Numbered from the stretch's first letter, positions 11,978-24,133 are shown. The stretch is 64,000 nt of DNA from Porogramme epimiltina (GCA_900155495.1 FTLJ01000230.1:62001-126000), one strand, 5' to 3'. The notes: generated from the letters alone by a model not told the origin. Program-made: numbers and translations.

Positions 11978-14900
11978 ACTAAATGATTCCCATCTTGTCT
12001 GAATCCCCACGAGCCTTGTTCACATCTGTGCCTCCACCATCCCTACTTACCTCGCATTGCGATGACATTTACAAGAAGTACTCACCATCTCAAGCTTCAC
12101 ACTACGAACCCCGTTTTTATCGTGTAGTAGGATATTTGCACACCAAGTCTGCGTCTCACCATATATCTCTTCCGGACCGCGATTCATTGGTAAAACCGAG
12201 CTTCATGTCATCCTTGTCTCCATGATGTAACGTACTGAACGTGGGGATGCCATGACTTCTGCTTAATCTTTATGCCAAAGAAAGTAGCTCTCCTTGTGAG
12301 ATCATAGTAGCATCCGCTGGCAAATTTCGTATCTGGAAGTGAACGATAAGGTTCTTTCATCTATGTGGGCGGCTGTGTAAATGGACTATATTGAAGGCTA
12401 ATATGCGTGGAGCATACGGAATTTGTTCACAAGACCGTATCGAAAACTGCGGTTATCGTACACCATCCGCTTCCGAAACCTAATATGAGCGGCTTTGAAC
12501 CGTATACATGAGGCACGTCATGTGTCGAGCGGTGACCTTGAGATTAAGTAGAAAGAGGCGAAGCACCACGTCGAAGAATAAAATATGCAAACCTATACAC
12601 GTGGACATGCTGACAGCGGGTGGCGTGTAAGGATGTAGAATAGCTGTGTAATGTGCTGCAGGAGCCTAGGAAGGCGCAGTACGATAGGAAGTGCACCGAA
12701 CGTTGTGACCTGGGCTATGTTATTTTATAAGCGGAATTTCGTTCCAAAATGCAATTGGCCTGGGGGTGAATGGGACAAGAATATGATTCGGACACAGGAA
12801 AGATTCAAAGCAGGAATGCGAAACTCGCCGCAGGTCCGGCATATTGATTCTTGAGGCTTGAGCGTACTGTCCGATGTCGTCATCTGGCCCCGTGACCTCC
12901 TATCACGGGCACGTGGTTTGGCGTCGTGCGCATCGCGCGACGCGCCATCATTTGCCGACGAGTCGTTCTACGGCCTGCCCGTATCCGTTTGTCCGTCTCT
13001 GCTTCTACCTTCTGCTTCAAGGCTCAGCAGCTATGCGAACTCGTGCTCTTACTCCATCCGACATCGCCCTTCCTCGGATATTTAGCCAAGCGCACACACT
13101 GATGTGAACCCGGACGACTAGAAGATCGATACCCGGCAAGCTCTCCGAGGCTTCTGCCATCAGGTCCTCCGCGTAGAATAGCAAGCGATCGGGGTGGACT
13201 GGGGAAGGGGTCGTTCAGAAGCGCAAGGGATCATGCATTGCTCGACAAGCACGTGGTTACGGTGGGAACATCATGGCCATGTTCATAAAGAAGAGGGGTA
13301 AGTCCAGTTCTTTTGCTTAGAGAGCCGGCTGCGCGACCACAGCCGCACACAGCGGAAAATCCTGCTGGCCACACAGTAGCATGTATTCAGTGAAAGAAAA
13401 TAGTTCCACGTCTCATCGCTTGATGTTCAGTTCCAGTCGCTGACGTTATCGTCCCATGACATGCGCTGTGTCCTCAGACCCAATGGTTTTCGTCAAGCCT
13501 CACCTTCGCAGCCAAGTTACATCCACTCTCCCGACCGACTTAAAGAGAAGATACGTCTAAATCAGATGATGACAAGGTCCCTTGCACTTGGGTTATCGTC
13601 CGTGCCACGAGTTATGTGACGTCCGCGTAGGTGCGCCGTCCGTTGACTGACGAGTAGAACCCCGCGATACTCACTAGACGTTCCTAGAAGGCTCGTGTGG
13701 TACTTCAAGCATCTCTGCGCCCTTCCATCCTCCAGAGTGCTCCTGGGGGTATCCGCGATGTCGACTGTGTTATCCGGAAAGCCATTTACGCATATTTAGA
13801 GGGGACAACATTGTTAGTTTCGCCTACCCACAAATCTTCATCATATAAGGGAAGGTCGTCGCCGGCATTTTCGAGAACATCAGCGCTCGTCATTCATTCG
13901 TGAAGACGTCTGCCGGCCGGTTCCGACAAACATGAGCGGATATCATATGCTCAAATGGACGAAAGAAGATGAGGTGACGAAAGAGGCGGCCGAGGGGCTG
14001 ATCGAAGATCTCAGCACGTTATTAAACCTCTTCGACCTGACGTAAGGGACCGTGGCAGAGGATGCGCTGGAAGTGTCTTCAACAGACGCGAAATGTTCTT
14101 TAAGCATTTTTTGAATACCAGGTGCGCTTCTAACTCACCTGTGGCTGACTTTGACTAATGCCCCACAGGGTCGTTTTGTGGCAATCTTGTCCTTCAACGC
14201 GCCTTCCTCGCTCGCATCACCGTCTACAAGAGCAAGGAGAGAGGCAACTCACAGGTTGAGGCGGAGGCATGCTAAATTTGAACGCCAAATCGCGCTTGGA
14301 AAATCATTCCGCATCGTCATTAACTGCGATCCCGGCGACGAGATCTTTCTCTGTAAGATGTTCTAGAAAGCGTAGAGTCCTTTCCGTCTCGAGTGTAAGA
14401 AGCCATTCGGGAGGACTGTTGTCAGGATCGCCTACAAGCTCTGGGACCCACAAGAAGGTTCAAGTCTGGCGCCGAACAAGATCATGAAATTCTGGCAGCC
14501 TTCGGCTCCAGGCTGCCACGCACAGAGGGGCGGGAAGATCAAGCGGCCCAGCTATGTCCATCCTTTCGTATGGCTAGTGCTCCGCTCGAGCGCGTCAATG
14601 AGGCAAGCCAATGCCATTCCGACTTCATACTCTTTTCGCTGACGTCTGGCTGAATCATACTCCGGGTCCTGCTTAGCGTATGGCCCTCAGATCTTTCTAG
14701 CCAATTTTTGACCAAATCTCCACTTTACGCCGAGTCCTCGAGCTGCGCGTGATCAGGATTATTCTCAACACCCTCGTGATGCATGAGGGACCGTTTCTGA
14801 GACGCACAAACGAAGGCAAGATTGTCAATATCCTCTTCCAACTTCTCGTCCTCAGGGAGTTTCCGCTGGCACATGCACTCCTCTGTCGAGCTCCTGAATT

Positions 14901-17394
14901 CCATGCTTGGAGGTACAGTTACAGAAGCGTGCCGTTTGGTCACTGGGACTAGCCCAGCTGTGTCCTAGAAACACCAATGCAAGTGTCACGTTTTTCTCGA
15001 CTAGACTGATCTTATTTGTGCTGAGTACATCCTCCACTCTCCTCAGGTCGTGACGCGACTGACGCGAATTCTTTAGGGCTATAGTCAAGGCAATCTGCAA
15101 AGGCTCCGAAAAACATCCGATGCAGCTCAAGCTGGCAGCCGACGTTGTTAAAGCTCTCTTTGCTGTCATTAACAGTGAGTTTCACCGGCATTACGACACG
15201 TCAGTATCTCATAGTAGCTCCAGAGGAAGACACGACAGCGCTATGTTAGATGGTTGACAAACTGCACATGCTTGAGCGGTGCTCTCGAAGGAATATGAGC
15301 GGCAGCTTGGGATCTTCATCGGGCGGGAGCTTCGGAAGCCCCGTGACATATTTGAGCTCCTTGAGAGCAACGTTTTTCTAGAGCATGCGGAAACGATCCC
15401 TCTAAGAAGGCAGTAAACGGTACATTTGACACCTCTTCATAGCATGCTCTCTGACGTGTGCTGAACACACGTCTCCTTCAAGGACGTTCGATGGGCTCCG
15501 TCACCGCGTGCACAACGGGTATAGCGATGTACGAGGCCCACGCGGCCTTCTTGCAGCCGTGCAAGACCGAGGCCATTGCGGACGCGCACCTCGGACGCGC
15601 TGTATGAATGCTCTCACCGGCACCAACGGCACGATGCAACCTGGCCCGGTGCCTCGGGTCAAGAAGTCGATGGGTCGTGTGGGATGCAGACTCGACCAGT
15701 CTCAGCCGCGGCGGGGCGCCCAGAGGTGTGAGCAGAGAATCTGTAAGGGTCATCCCCTTTGTCACTCCTTCGCCTTGTAGCTCTCCGGGGACCAGAGAGG
15801 AAGATGCAGCCCAAGAACCGGTCCGCTAGAAGCTACGGGCGCAGGAGAGGGAGCGCGCAGCAACAAACGTTAGGGTGTACTATTAAGGCCACCTCAATCA
15901 TCAACATGCCCCGCACATTGCGCTCAGGTAAATAATGCGCCCTCATTGATTTTGTCTCCATGACCTGATGATGATTTAAGGACGAGGGTAGAGAAGATCA
16001 TTCGCAGGGCACACGAAAGATGGACAAGGAGATCGCGAACCTGAAAGGCGCCTGGTAGTCACGAGGCCGGACTTCTACTGCGAATACAAGCGCGTCCAAC
16101 CGAAGGGCAAGAACGAAGAGCCTCGCGCGCTAGCAAACGGGCTCCTCGAGCCTCATTAACCGTGGATGGGCCAAGGCAACCAGCCGGGTGAGCCCCCATT
16201 GTCATCGAGTGCACCCGCTGGTTACGTCAGTTATGTCGTATTCCGGTCCGTTGCACTCAGGGACAGGGTCCCTGGTTGTGAGTTTGGTGCACACGAGGTC
16301 AGGGTTATAATGGATAGCTTTCCGTAACGAATCCATGGGTATGGGATGTCCGAAGATGGAGAATACGGAGCGCCGACACACGACATCACCGAGGTGGCGC
16401 CCTAATCTGAGGTGAGGCTGCCCTGAAAACGTCACGGAGTATACGCGGTGGTTCTAGTTGACACTGTAACTCAGCGAACATTCGCAACACAGAGATTTGG
16501 ATGAAAGTCCTCGAAAACTCGCACGCGGTCGTCCCCAGACCAATGACGGTGATCAGATTCGCGTCTTGTTTACCTAAAACTCTATACAATATGTAATCAA
16601 GTAGGAGGTACAGGATCTGTACCACGTGTGTGCGATGGGGACTGAAAAATTCTCCCATGAGGGTTCGCCAAGTTTGAATTTCGGAATCCAGAGAAGTGAT
16701 TTTTGCCTGCCCTCGGTAACGAGTGTGTTCACCGAATTTGTTAGAAGCACTGCTTATCGAAGACAATCAAGAGTCTAGATGTGGGGGATGAACCATCCCC
16801 AAAGGGGAAACGTCTAAGCTACTCACCTGCGGGCCACGGGCGCTCCGCCTCTATCGTCACTCCCGCCTTCTGCAACGGATTTACCGTCCTGCAATTTTCT
16901 AAAGCTTGGCATGCACACGCAGTCGGTTGACATGCTGCTGTCAAACCATTACATATGCCTATTCCCCTCAACTTCGACATGTTCGATCTGGTCGTGGCGA
17001 CCCAGCCTGTTGGTTATATGCTGATCCCTCCGACTGCCAGTTTTCGCTTACACTCGCTAACGGTGCCGCTCATCGCAGCTCCGGAGGGAGGTATTATACT
17101 CCACGTTACTTGGCAATGTTTCATGCATGTGGTGTAGAATTCACCAGATACCCTGCGATGACTCCGGCATTACTTCTGACTACACCGGTGTCGACATTCA
17201 ATTCAGTAATTAAACGCGGATTGACCCTCGTTTGTTCTTGTGCATGGTATCCCGGTACCAATTAGCCTACTCCGTCATGTTGCATTTAGTCTCAATGGCA
17301 GTCGTGCCGATCCGGGAGTGTCCACTACGCATCCTGGGACGCTGGCAAGCGACCGGCTTTCCAAACTTCTCGGAATATTGAGCCGCTCCGCTAG
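11978..17394. other. Gene-poor stretch with decayed coding remnants
   Basis: About 5.4 kb without an intact gene. Coding-like islands stand out: a GC-rich patch at about 12870-13107; peptide-like stretches in changing frames between 13932 and 15415 (for example WTKEDEVTKEAAEGLIEDL near 13960, QLKLAADVVKALFAVIN near 15121, and a helix-rich phrase ending LEHAETIPLRRQ at about 15289-15414), probably remains of one multi-exon gene; and another GC-rich patch at 15478-15830. None keeps a frame with plausible splice sites over a useful length, and I do not recognise the source genes. Confidence 0.5.
13932..15415 (+). pseudogene. Remnants of an unrecognised alpha-helical protein gene
   Basis: Several forward-strand segments read as alpha-helical protein (about 13935-14040, 14725-14900, 15110-15170, 15289-15414), separated by stops and without consistent splice sites. 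They are collinear and of similar composition, so a single decayed gene is likely. The helical, Leu-rich phrases would suit an ARM-repeat-type protein, but no family motif can be named. Confidence 0.35.
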
Positions 17395-17400
17395 TATAAA
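17395..17400 (+). promoter_or_regulatory. TATA box of Cys/His-rich gene C
   Basis: TATAAA 102 bases before the proposed ATG at 17502, a typical distance for fungal TATA promoters given a short leader. Confidence 0.5.
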
Positions 17401-17501
17401 GGGGACCATGCGCTGACTACCCTGCTCACTATACCACCCCTCTAACTATCTAGCCAAAAGATACATCCCGGAGTTGTGCTCTACCCAGAAATTTGAACGT
17501 G

Positions 17502-18020
17502 ATGTGCCATCTTAGTCAGTGCGTGCATCTTTCTATATGTATACCCTCTTCGACGATTTACGTGATCTACGCAGAATTTGCTACACATACAAGTCATGCG
17601 GGCACGTCCACCCTTCGGTATGTCATTCCCTGACAATTTTCATTACTAGCAAACTGATCCACTATCTTAGCCTGACCAACAAGTGAAGTGGTCATTTGTG
17701 CATGTCGGGCGATATGAATTAACCCTCTTTATTTCGTAGATAACATGCGACAGTCCTCGCTGCATATTCAGCCCTTTGCATCCAAAGACCTGCACTGGCG
17801 CATCTTGCAGGAAGACTTGCAGACAGTTGTACGTCCACGTTCGGCACTTGATTTTGAGGTGCGCTGACAGCCCAGCTACTGACACAATGCAGCCGTCAGC
17901 ACCCTCAGCAGTATTGTAAGTTTTCCATGTTTCCATTGCGCTCGCGACGTACACTGAAGCGATTTTTATTCAAAAGCCTCACAAGTGGTCGGCCGTTGTC
18001 CTGAGTGTACTAGGGGGTGA
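17502..18020 (+). CDS. Small Cys/His-rich protein, copy C
   Basis: Five short exons (17502-17518, 17575-17617, 17740-17828, 17893-17915, 17977-18020) give 71 residues. The pattern is MC at the start, CGHVHP near residue 14, ITCDSPRC and FSPLHP, then C-x4-C-x3-C, a FRQHPQQY segment and a terminal CPEC pair: eleven cysteines and conserved histidines, suggesting a zinc- or disulphide-stabilised mini-protein. There is no signal peptide or membrane segment. The structure was solved by comparison with copies A (29122-29636) and B (about 50058-50572), which share every intron position. Intron 1 has lengths differing by two bases between copies, which would be a frameshift if it were exon, so its intron status is supported. 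The final acceptor is a weaker AAAAG. Function unknown; similar short MC...CGH proteins are, to my knowledge, common in Agaricomycetes. Confidence 0.68.
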
Positions 18021-18940
18021 CTTGAACCATGTACTTCATGCTCCGAATCCTCACAGTATGCTATCCTTAATAAATCTGGGCCCTGTACATCCGTTATGCT
18101 TGTCGAGAGCAAATTGGGCCGCGCGACCCAATATTAACAGTGTCGGGGCTCTAGCGGGACTTCAAATAGACCGGGGATCGCACGTCACCGAGACAAAGGT
18201 GACTCCAAGACTCCGCATCGGCGAACGCCCCCGGGCACCCGGTCCCGCCACCAATAAAGCTGACGAGAGACAGATATAGGGTTGAGCCGGAGGATATGAT
18301 GCGCCGTGAACCCGCAGAGAAACTACGGAACATAAGCTTAAGGAGGGGACGGGAATCATCGGCACATAGGAGAACCCTGGAAAACTTCAGACCTCGGCTG
18401 GCAGTCAGGCGGCTGATGAAGACAAGAATGTGATCTTCCCAGACGCTATGGAGCTGGGAGGCGTTCTGTGTAGGATATATGGGTCTGCGGATGTCCGTAG
18501 AGAGGCTTGATCTCGGGCAGGGGGAATACTACAGACTCAGCTGCAGTCAGCGGCGACGCTGTGCACAGCGTGTAGCTGAGCTCCGCGCTAATATGTAGCT
18601 CCCTTTGTTAGACTTCTCTTCCTAGATATGCAGCGTGCCCGCTTAACATCACCGCGAGCTCCCCGGAACTAGAAGGTGACTAACGAGGACCGCAAATGGC
18701 GCCCGCCTCCCACTGGTCGTAGCCGTCATGATTTGTGCCTTGCAGATACAAATACTACAGGATGGCGGAGTTCTGCCGCACATACTATTCGGTCGCCACC
18801 GGTCGTCCGGATCCGTACCATCGGCACCCCTGGGTCTTGACTCTTCAGACAAGCTGCCGCTCGGCTGCAGCTTCATCCGTTTGTCCGGCCACGACGTGGA
18901 CCATCGGGTGGTTTCACTTAGACAAGTAGCCACCATACCG
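18021..18940. other. No feature seen
   Basis: About 0.9 kb downstream of gene C with short frames only; probably decayed spacer. Confidence 0.4.
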
Positions 18941-19310
18941 CAAGAAGATCTGTCGAATTTGCGTGCTCGTCGGCATACGTTCACCGAGCCACCCACCCTT
19001 GACGTGATGAACCCCACCAGGAGGCCCTCTGGAGTTACAGTGTCGAGCACGTTGTCCTAGTTCTCTATTTTCCATCTGCTATATCGACCTCTCGAGGCTA
19101 ACTGCACCCAACTTGCTCTTCCGCGTAATGCACGCTTGGGCCAGGCCGCTGCATACTGCGGCAGATGCGGATAGCGGACTGCGGGGATCCGTCACCGATC
19201 GCGGGCGATGCGATCCTCGCTGATACCGACGAAGCTGAGAAGTCTGAGAACGAGGCTGCAAAAGAACACGACCCATGAGTAATGCGAAGAGGCCGGAGGC
19301 TGATCGAGCG
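18941..19310 (+). pseudogene. Decayed fragment of the Rap1 3' half (copy 1)
   Basis: Alignable piecewise with 8555-9090 of the Rap1-like last exon: GTCGGCATACGTTCACCGAG near 18972 matches the stretch at 8575, ATCGACCTCTCGAGG near 19083 matches 8680, and ATCGCGGGCGATGCG near 19197 matches 9036. There are many indels and in-frame stops and no intact frame, and the segment is shorter than the source through deletions. It is followed at once by an inverted piece of the same gene. Confidence 0.7.
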
Positions 19311-19361
19311 CTCACCTGAAAAGAACTTCCAAAGCGTCCATCGCCACCTCATGGTCCTGAC

Positions 19362-19425
19362 ACTTCAAGCGCTTCTTAGCATACTCCACCGCACGCTACG
19401 GCTTTAGTAGAGGGCACCCGCCCCC
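19362..19425 (-). pseudogene. Inverted Rap1 fragment
   Basis: Read on the minus strand this short stretch resembles 9345-9410 of the Rap1-like gene (around its GCATATGCAAAGAAGCGCG), so the decayed copy has been rearranged internally. Short and divergent; moderate support only. Confidence 0.45.
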
Positions 19426-20289
19426 CGCTATACTCAGGTCCTGGACAAGCAAGGCGGTAGGTGGATGCTCATCTACCGGCCCCGTCGCGCTGCATGGCCA
19501 TTGCCGGTGGAACTCGTACTGACGCGCCAGTGGGAGAAGGCCGGCCGTATGGTCCTAATAGTCTTGAACAGTGGTTGCTTTTTTCACTAGCAATTTAGGT
19601 GTTCTGTACTTGTGAAAAAGTCTATGGACTGCGGCCCTCGGGAACTAATCACTGTAGTACTTACGGTTAGGGCAAGCGTCAGCAGTCGGAGCTGATCGAC
19701 ATACTATATTTTGCCTAGTGACCCTATTTTGGGTTTTTTACGATGTTTACTGCCCGCCTGCGTTGGTGCCAATGGCACACTGTGCGTACCGGGCGACTTA
19801 TAAGTGAGCATGCTATCGTGGAGCACTCGACATGAAAAAGGAATAGGAAGGGCACGGCGTGCACAGGTGCGGTGAAATTTGAGTTGGAACAACGTCCTGC
19901 ACAACTGGTTCAAAGTGGTAATGACGAGGATGTGGTGGGCCATAGAGAAAGGTGTCAACAGTCAAATGACGGTTGGACTTTTGGCGGGAATGCGCTCTGT
20001 AGCTAGGCGCGCGAGGCACCTGCGCGCGAAAATGATGAGGTCGGGTGTATTATGTCCCGACTCCCGAGAACCGGAGAACGCCGTTCCACAGTAACAGACG
20101 TCGACGCTGCACAATTAGTTTGCTTACTCCCTTCCCAGATACGAACAACAACTACTTCAGCCTCCTGTTCACCCCCACGCTCCCACTTACAGCTCACCTC
20201 TGGGTCATTCGCGCTATGGATGGTCGAGGGCGGCCTGACTCGCCGACCTAGCCTGCCGCAGCACCGCACCGCACAAATGTCCCCGCCCT

Positions 20290-20352
20290 CTGCGGAAACG
20301 CTCCGCGCACTGCGAACGCCTCTACCACAGCACCACATGCCTCTACCGCAGC
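20290..20352 (+). repeat. Short tandem repeat
   Basis: Two adjacent imperfect copies of a GCCTCTACCRCAGCACCACA unit (period about 20-24 bases, roughly 20317-20350), with a related GCAGCACCGCACCGC just upstream. Minor low-complexity feature beside the Rap1 pseudogene. Confidence 0.5.
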
Positions 20353-20889
20353 ACCACACGCCATAGGGACGTCTCCCGCCCACCGTGAAAATGTCCCCGC
20401 CCGCCACGAAGACGTCCCCCCGCCCACATCGAGAACATCCTCCGCCATGATATCTGCTACTGCAACAGCGTCAGGCTCCCTGTCCACGTTGTAGCATTCC
20501 TCTCCATCGCGAAGAAGGTGAAGGAGCAAGATGTGTAGCTGGAGGGTATACATTAGGTGAGCCGCGCTTTCCTCGCTCCTTCTCGTGCTCGCGTGCCCGA
20601 CCCTGTTGCCTGTGCGAGAAGAGGGCGGCCTGAAGCCTGTCCCATCCACCGTCACTTATACCCGTCTCCTGTTCATCAGGTTCCCCCATCCACATTGAGA
20701 GCATGCTCCGGTGTGACGACCACTTCCACTGCGCGGCTGCCTGTCTGCTATGGGAACACTTTCATTGTGACGTCCCCTGCCGTAACACCGCCGCCTACTG
20801 TAGCACCCACTCAACCCCGGCCACGGATTTTGGGTACACGGAAAAGTCTGTCATGCAGCCCTGGTAGCCGATCGAAGACACCCTTTGTT

Positions 20890-22238
20890 CGTCTCAACTA
20901 TGGTCCCAACCATAGGCTCCTCCGGTTCTCCCAAGTCCACAATGGCCGTGTTGTTTGACCACCTGTCAAAGCCCAAGGCTAGCTGCATCCGAATCGACCT
21001 GTACATCCTGCGCTCCACACAGCACCATCTCTGCGACCACATTGTCGTCGTCAGCCAACAGCCCAACCTCTTCGACGCGTTCGTTGAAGAGAACATCCTG
21101 CTTCCCCCGCGTCCTCTCACTCGTGTCCACAAGGCCTTCGGTGTCATCCCATGGGCGGGCTTGTACTACCTCTCGCCGTTCGAGAAGTAACCAGCGTCTT
21201 CCCACAAGTAGGTCCGCAAGACGCGAATGCCCGTCGACACTCGTTTGCCGGCCCCCCGATCTCCGGTGTGTTCGACAGACTCCAGCAGCCACCCTCCTCT
21301 CATCCTCGACTGTCTCCTTCCCGATCTCTGTCCCCAACGAGCGGCCGCGGGCCCTCGCAGCGGAACGCGTCCAGCCGGCTCTTCTACCGCTTACGCTCGG
21401 AGTTCGTGCAGCTCCTCTTGTACATCTTCTCGCGCCTCTCGCCCAGCATTCGCGTTCGGTCTCAGGCCAACTGCGCTTCTACGCCCACCCGCTCCCTTCC
21501 TTACGCAGCCCCAAGTCTGCCGCATGCGCGTCGAAGACCCGGCGCTCGTGGACACGCACTAGGCATGTAGGCATGCGAGCGCGAGTTCATCAAGGCACTC
21601 GGTGTGTAGATCCCTGTGCAGAGGATGACGCTCAACCACGGCTTCAGCGAGGATACGGTGCGCAAGGTGTGCGCAGGTGCGCTCGCTCGAGACTGCTGCA
21701 GCTGATGCAGGATAGCGTGAACAACGTGGCACACGAGGAGCTGTCATCGCAGGCGATGTGGAGGACACCAACGATAACGAACCCGAGGAGAAGCCAGTGA
21801 ACGAAGTTGTGAAGGCGCCAGAGTGTGACACGGCCCATGATAGATGGTACGAGGTGGCGGTAGAGGATGCGCTGATGCAAGATGAGTGGCACGGGCGCGG
21901 ACTGGAGAGACGAGCCGCCGCTGGCGGAGAGCTGCGGACTAGTACGCACAGCTGTTCCCGCTTGACAGCAAGTCAACTCAAGCTCTAGGGTCAGCGGGCA
22001 TACATTGCAACGAAGCCAGTCGCTCAAGTTCCAAGCTGCGTCACTCGAGCCGTCGTCCGGCAATGAGGCCGAGTACTCGCCACCAAAGCGGTCACGTGCT
22101 GCGGAGTATACGTTGACGGCGCAGACTCAGGGAGGTGGCGATAGACGTCGACTTTGGGAACTTGCTAAAGTAAGATCGGAAACAGCCTTAGCAGCCCTTG
22201 GACTGAAGGTCGTGAAGACTCTGGGCAAGCTGCTATAG
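20890..22238 (+). pseudogene. Rap1 3'-half pseudogene (copy 2)
   Basis: Collinear, decayed copy of about 8235-9613. Recognisable stretches are the block at 21030-21110 (matches 8355-8440), 21215-21300 (matches 8555-8640), the helical C-terminal segment at 21575-21770 (matches 8835-9020), VEDALMQDEW at about 21860 (matches 9140), the SPPKRSRAA box at 22070 and the terminal LGKLL with its stop and 3' UTR at 22215-22270. Several frameshifts and stops break it (for example TAG at 21560-21585 and 21607), and both Myb domains are absent, so it cannot make a Rap1-like protein. It lies directly upstream of F-box gene 2, mirroring the intact pair. Confidence 0.85.
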
Positions 22239-22613
22239 TGGGCGCGATCTTCGTTGCAGGGACATTGTGTGGAGAACTTTGTGTTGTGCGTATAGTATGT
22301 CGTCATGTCATGCCAGTCCCATTGTGCTCATGCAGTCGCTATGAATGTCGTTTATAATCTGTGCCATATGCATTGCTACCGGCTTCGAATTGAGAATAGA
22401 AGTCTATCATTGGTCTCACCCAACTAGACGCTGAGCCTCATTGGAGCGTCCGAGTCGGCCTAGAAGTGTGCTGTACAAGGTTTCACGTCCACACAACGTT
22501 AAACATATCCGTTCGCAGTAATGTGCAAGCTCTGTATCAAGATGCTCTTCCGTACCTCACACACAACATCATTCCCTCTTACTGGTTGCTACCAAATATC
22601 TCGAATCACTCTC

Positions 22614-24133
22614 ATGAATGCCGACACGACGATCATCACATCCACTATCCCCACCACTCCAAACCTACCTCCCGAGCTACATTATCTCATCATCGATACC
22701 CTTGGTGACGATAAGGATTACAAAACTGGAAGCATGCCGGTTTCAACCGCTCGTGCCCTCGTGAACTGCGCCTTAACAAGCCGTGACTGGTATCCTCGAG
22801 CGATAACAAAGCTACGGCATTGTTCGATCAGGATAGATGACGTCGGCTCACTGAGATACCTTCAACGAAAATTTAATACTTCTTCAAACACCAAGTTGGC
22901 CCCCCACATTGAAGCCCTCCAGCTCGCCCTCCCAATCAGCCACCAGTATTCTCCGAGAAACGTGTTCACCCTCCTCCCTATCCTTTTCAGACTCGGGGTA
23001 TCATCCATAAATAGAGTCGATTTTGTCTATACCCCAAGGACCGATTATTCTGAGGGGGACTCGGAGTCAGTATCTCAGGAGGTTATTTCTTTGCCTCACA
23101 TTCCTCTTCACCCTCGCTTCCTTCGCATCTTCACTCCAGTATTCTCCACGGTCAAAGTTTTGTACATGTCACGTGTATCCTTCAGGAACTTTGCCGACTT
23201 CGGTAATTTCCTCAATTGTTTCGTGCACCTAGAGGTACTTCACTGCGATTGGCAGACCGTGAAATGGTCGACTTTCGGAATCACTCCAGGATGCATGGGC
23301 CGCAAAACTGGGCGAACTTTTCTACAAAAACTCCATGATTTGAGTGTATGTGCATGGTCACAGTATGCTCTCTGGAGTACATGCGCTTACAATGTGGTCC
23401 AATTGATCTACTCAGCTGATGCACACTCCTGATGGTGTTGAAACACTACTCGATGCACTCCCCACAGATCGTTTGCGAAAATTCCATATCGAGTTTCTGG
23501 ACATACACAGACTTAATGGGACTGGAGCGCAATTCGACCCCACAAATTCAGGTGGAAGTAACGGAGTGAATTTGGGAAGATTTACGCGTCTCGATACCCT
23601 GATTGTGCACTGCGGGACGAGTATTGAAGACGTCTACCGTCTCCGAGAAACGGTTGCTTCATGGAAGTCAATGATACCGTCGTCTCGAACGCTCATACTG
23701 TATACGACTATGTATGGTATATGGGAAGGGCTATGGGGAGGCGCGGATCTTGGGGTTCTTCATAGATATGCTGGAGTGGTAGAGGAAACTTGTAGTGGTA
23801 TGTCATCCCCGTATCCCCTGTCATACTACGAGTATACGTTGCACCCAGGGCCATCTATTCCACTAACATAGACACTTTTGAACAGGCGATACGCATACGG
23901 TGGTTAAGATATGTGTACACGACATACCCTGGTACCTCAAAGAGAAGGAGGAACATATATTGAAGAAAGCTGAAAGGCTCTTTCGGAAGATATCAGAGCA
24001 GGGTCGTTTGAAAGTCGAACTAGGTGGGTGCAGCCAATAATAAATTCTACATGCTTTTCTACATCTAAGTCGATGAACACTTGGTTTACTCGTTTCGCAA
24101 CCAGATTTCGTACTACCTGCACGCGAAGAATAG
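22614..24133 (+). CDS. F-box-like protein 2
   Basis: Paralogue of the gene at 10508-11977. Exons 22614-23345, 23416-23797, 23886-24023 and 24105-24133 give about 426 residues ending LPARE and one further Glu. The N-terminus LPPELHYLIIDTLGDDKDY followed by CALTSRDWYPRA is the F-box-like part, followed by the same leucine-rich body (FADFGNFLNCFVHLEVLHC). All introns are GT-AG and phases agree with gene 1. ATG 22614 was chosen because it matches the position of gene 1's start; an in-frame GTG/ATG extension upstream to 22521 has no counterpart. No stops or frameshifts, so this copy has been kept under constraint while the linked Rap1 copy decayed. The substrate is unknown. Confidence 0.75.

Larger units (their letters stand above)
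20890..24133 (+). repeat. Segmental duplication unit 2 (Rap1 pseudogene plus F-box gene 2)
   Basis: Direct-orientation counterpart of unit 1 (8300-11977). Unit 2 keeps an intact F-box gene but a dead Rap1 portion; the Rap1-to-F-box spacer is shorter (about 375 against 894 bases). Confidence 0.85.

Noticed and set aside
17537..17617. Alternative start of gene C at the in-frame ATG 17537 without intron 1
   Set aside because: It would leave a length difference of two bases to copies A and B unexplained; treating 17519-17574 as an intron gives matching MCxLxQ starts in all three copies.
17667..17954. Minus-strand frame with a hydrophobin-like VFLQDAPVQVFGC phrase
   Set aside because: The resemblance is chance; the plus strand encodes the third and fourth exons of Cys/His-rich gene C, matched by two other copies with the same introns.
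20003..20655. Overlapping plus and minus frames of 100-135 codons at 20.0-20.7 kb
   Set aside because: Low-complexity Pro/Thr and short tandem repeats beside the Rap1 pseudogene generate open frames on both strands; no conserved content.
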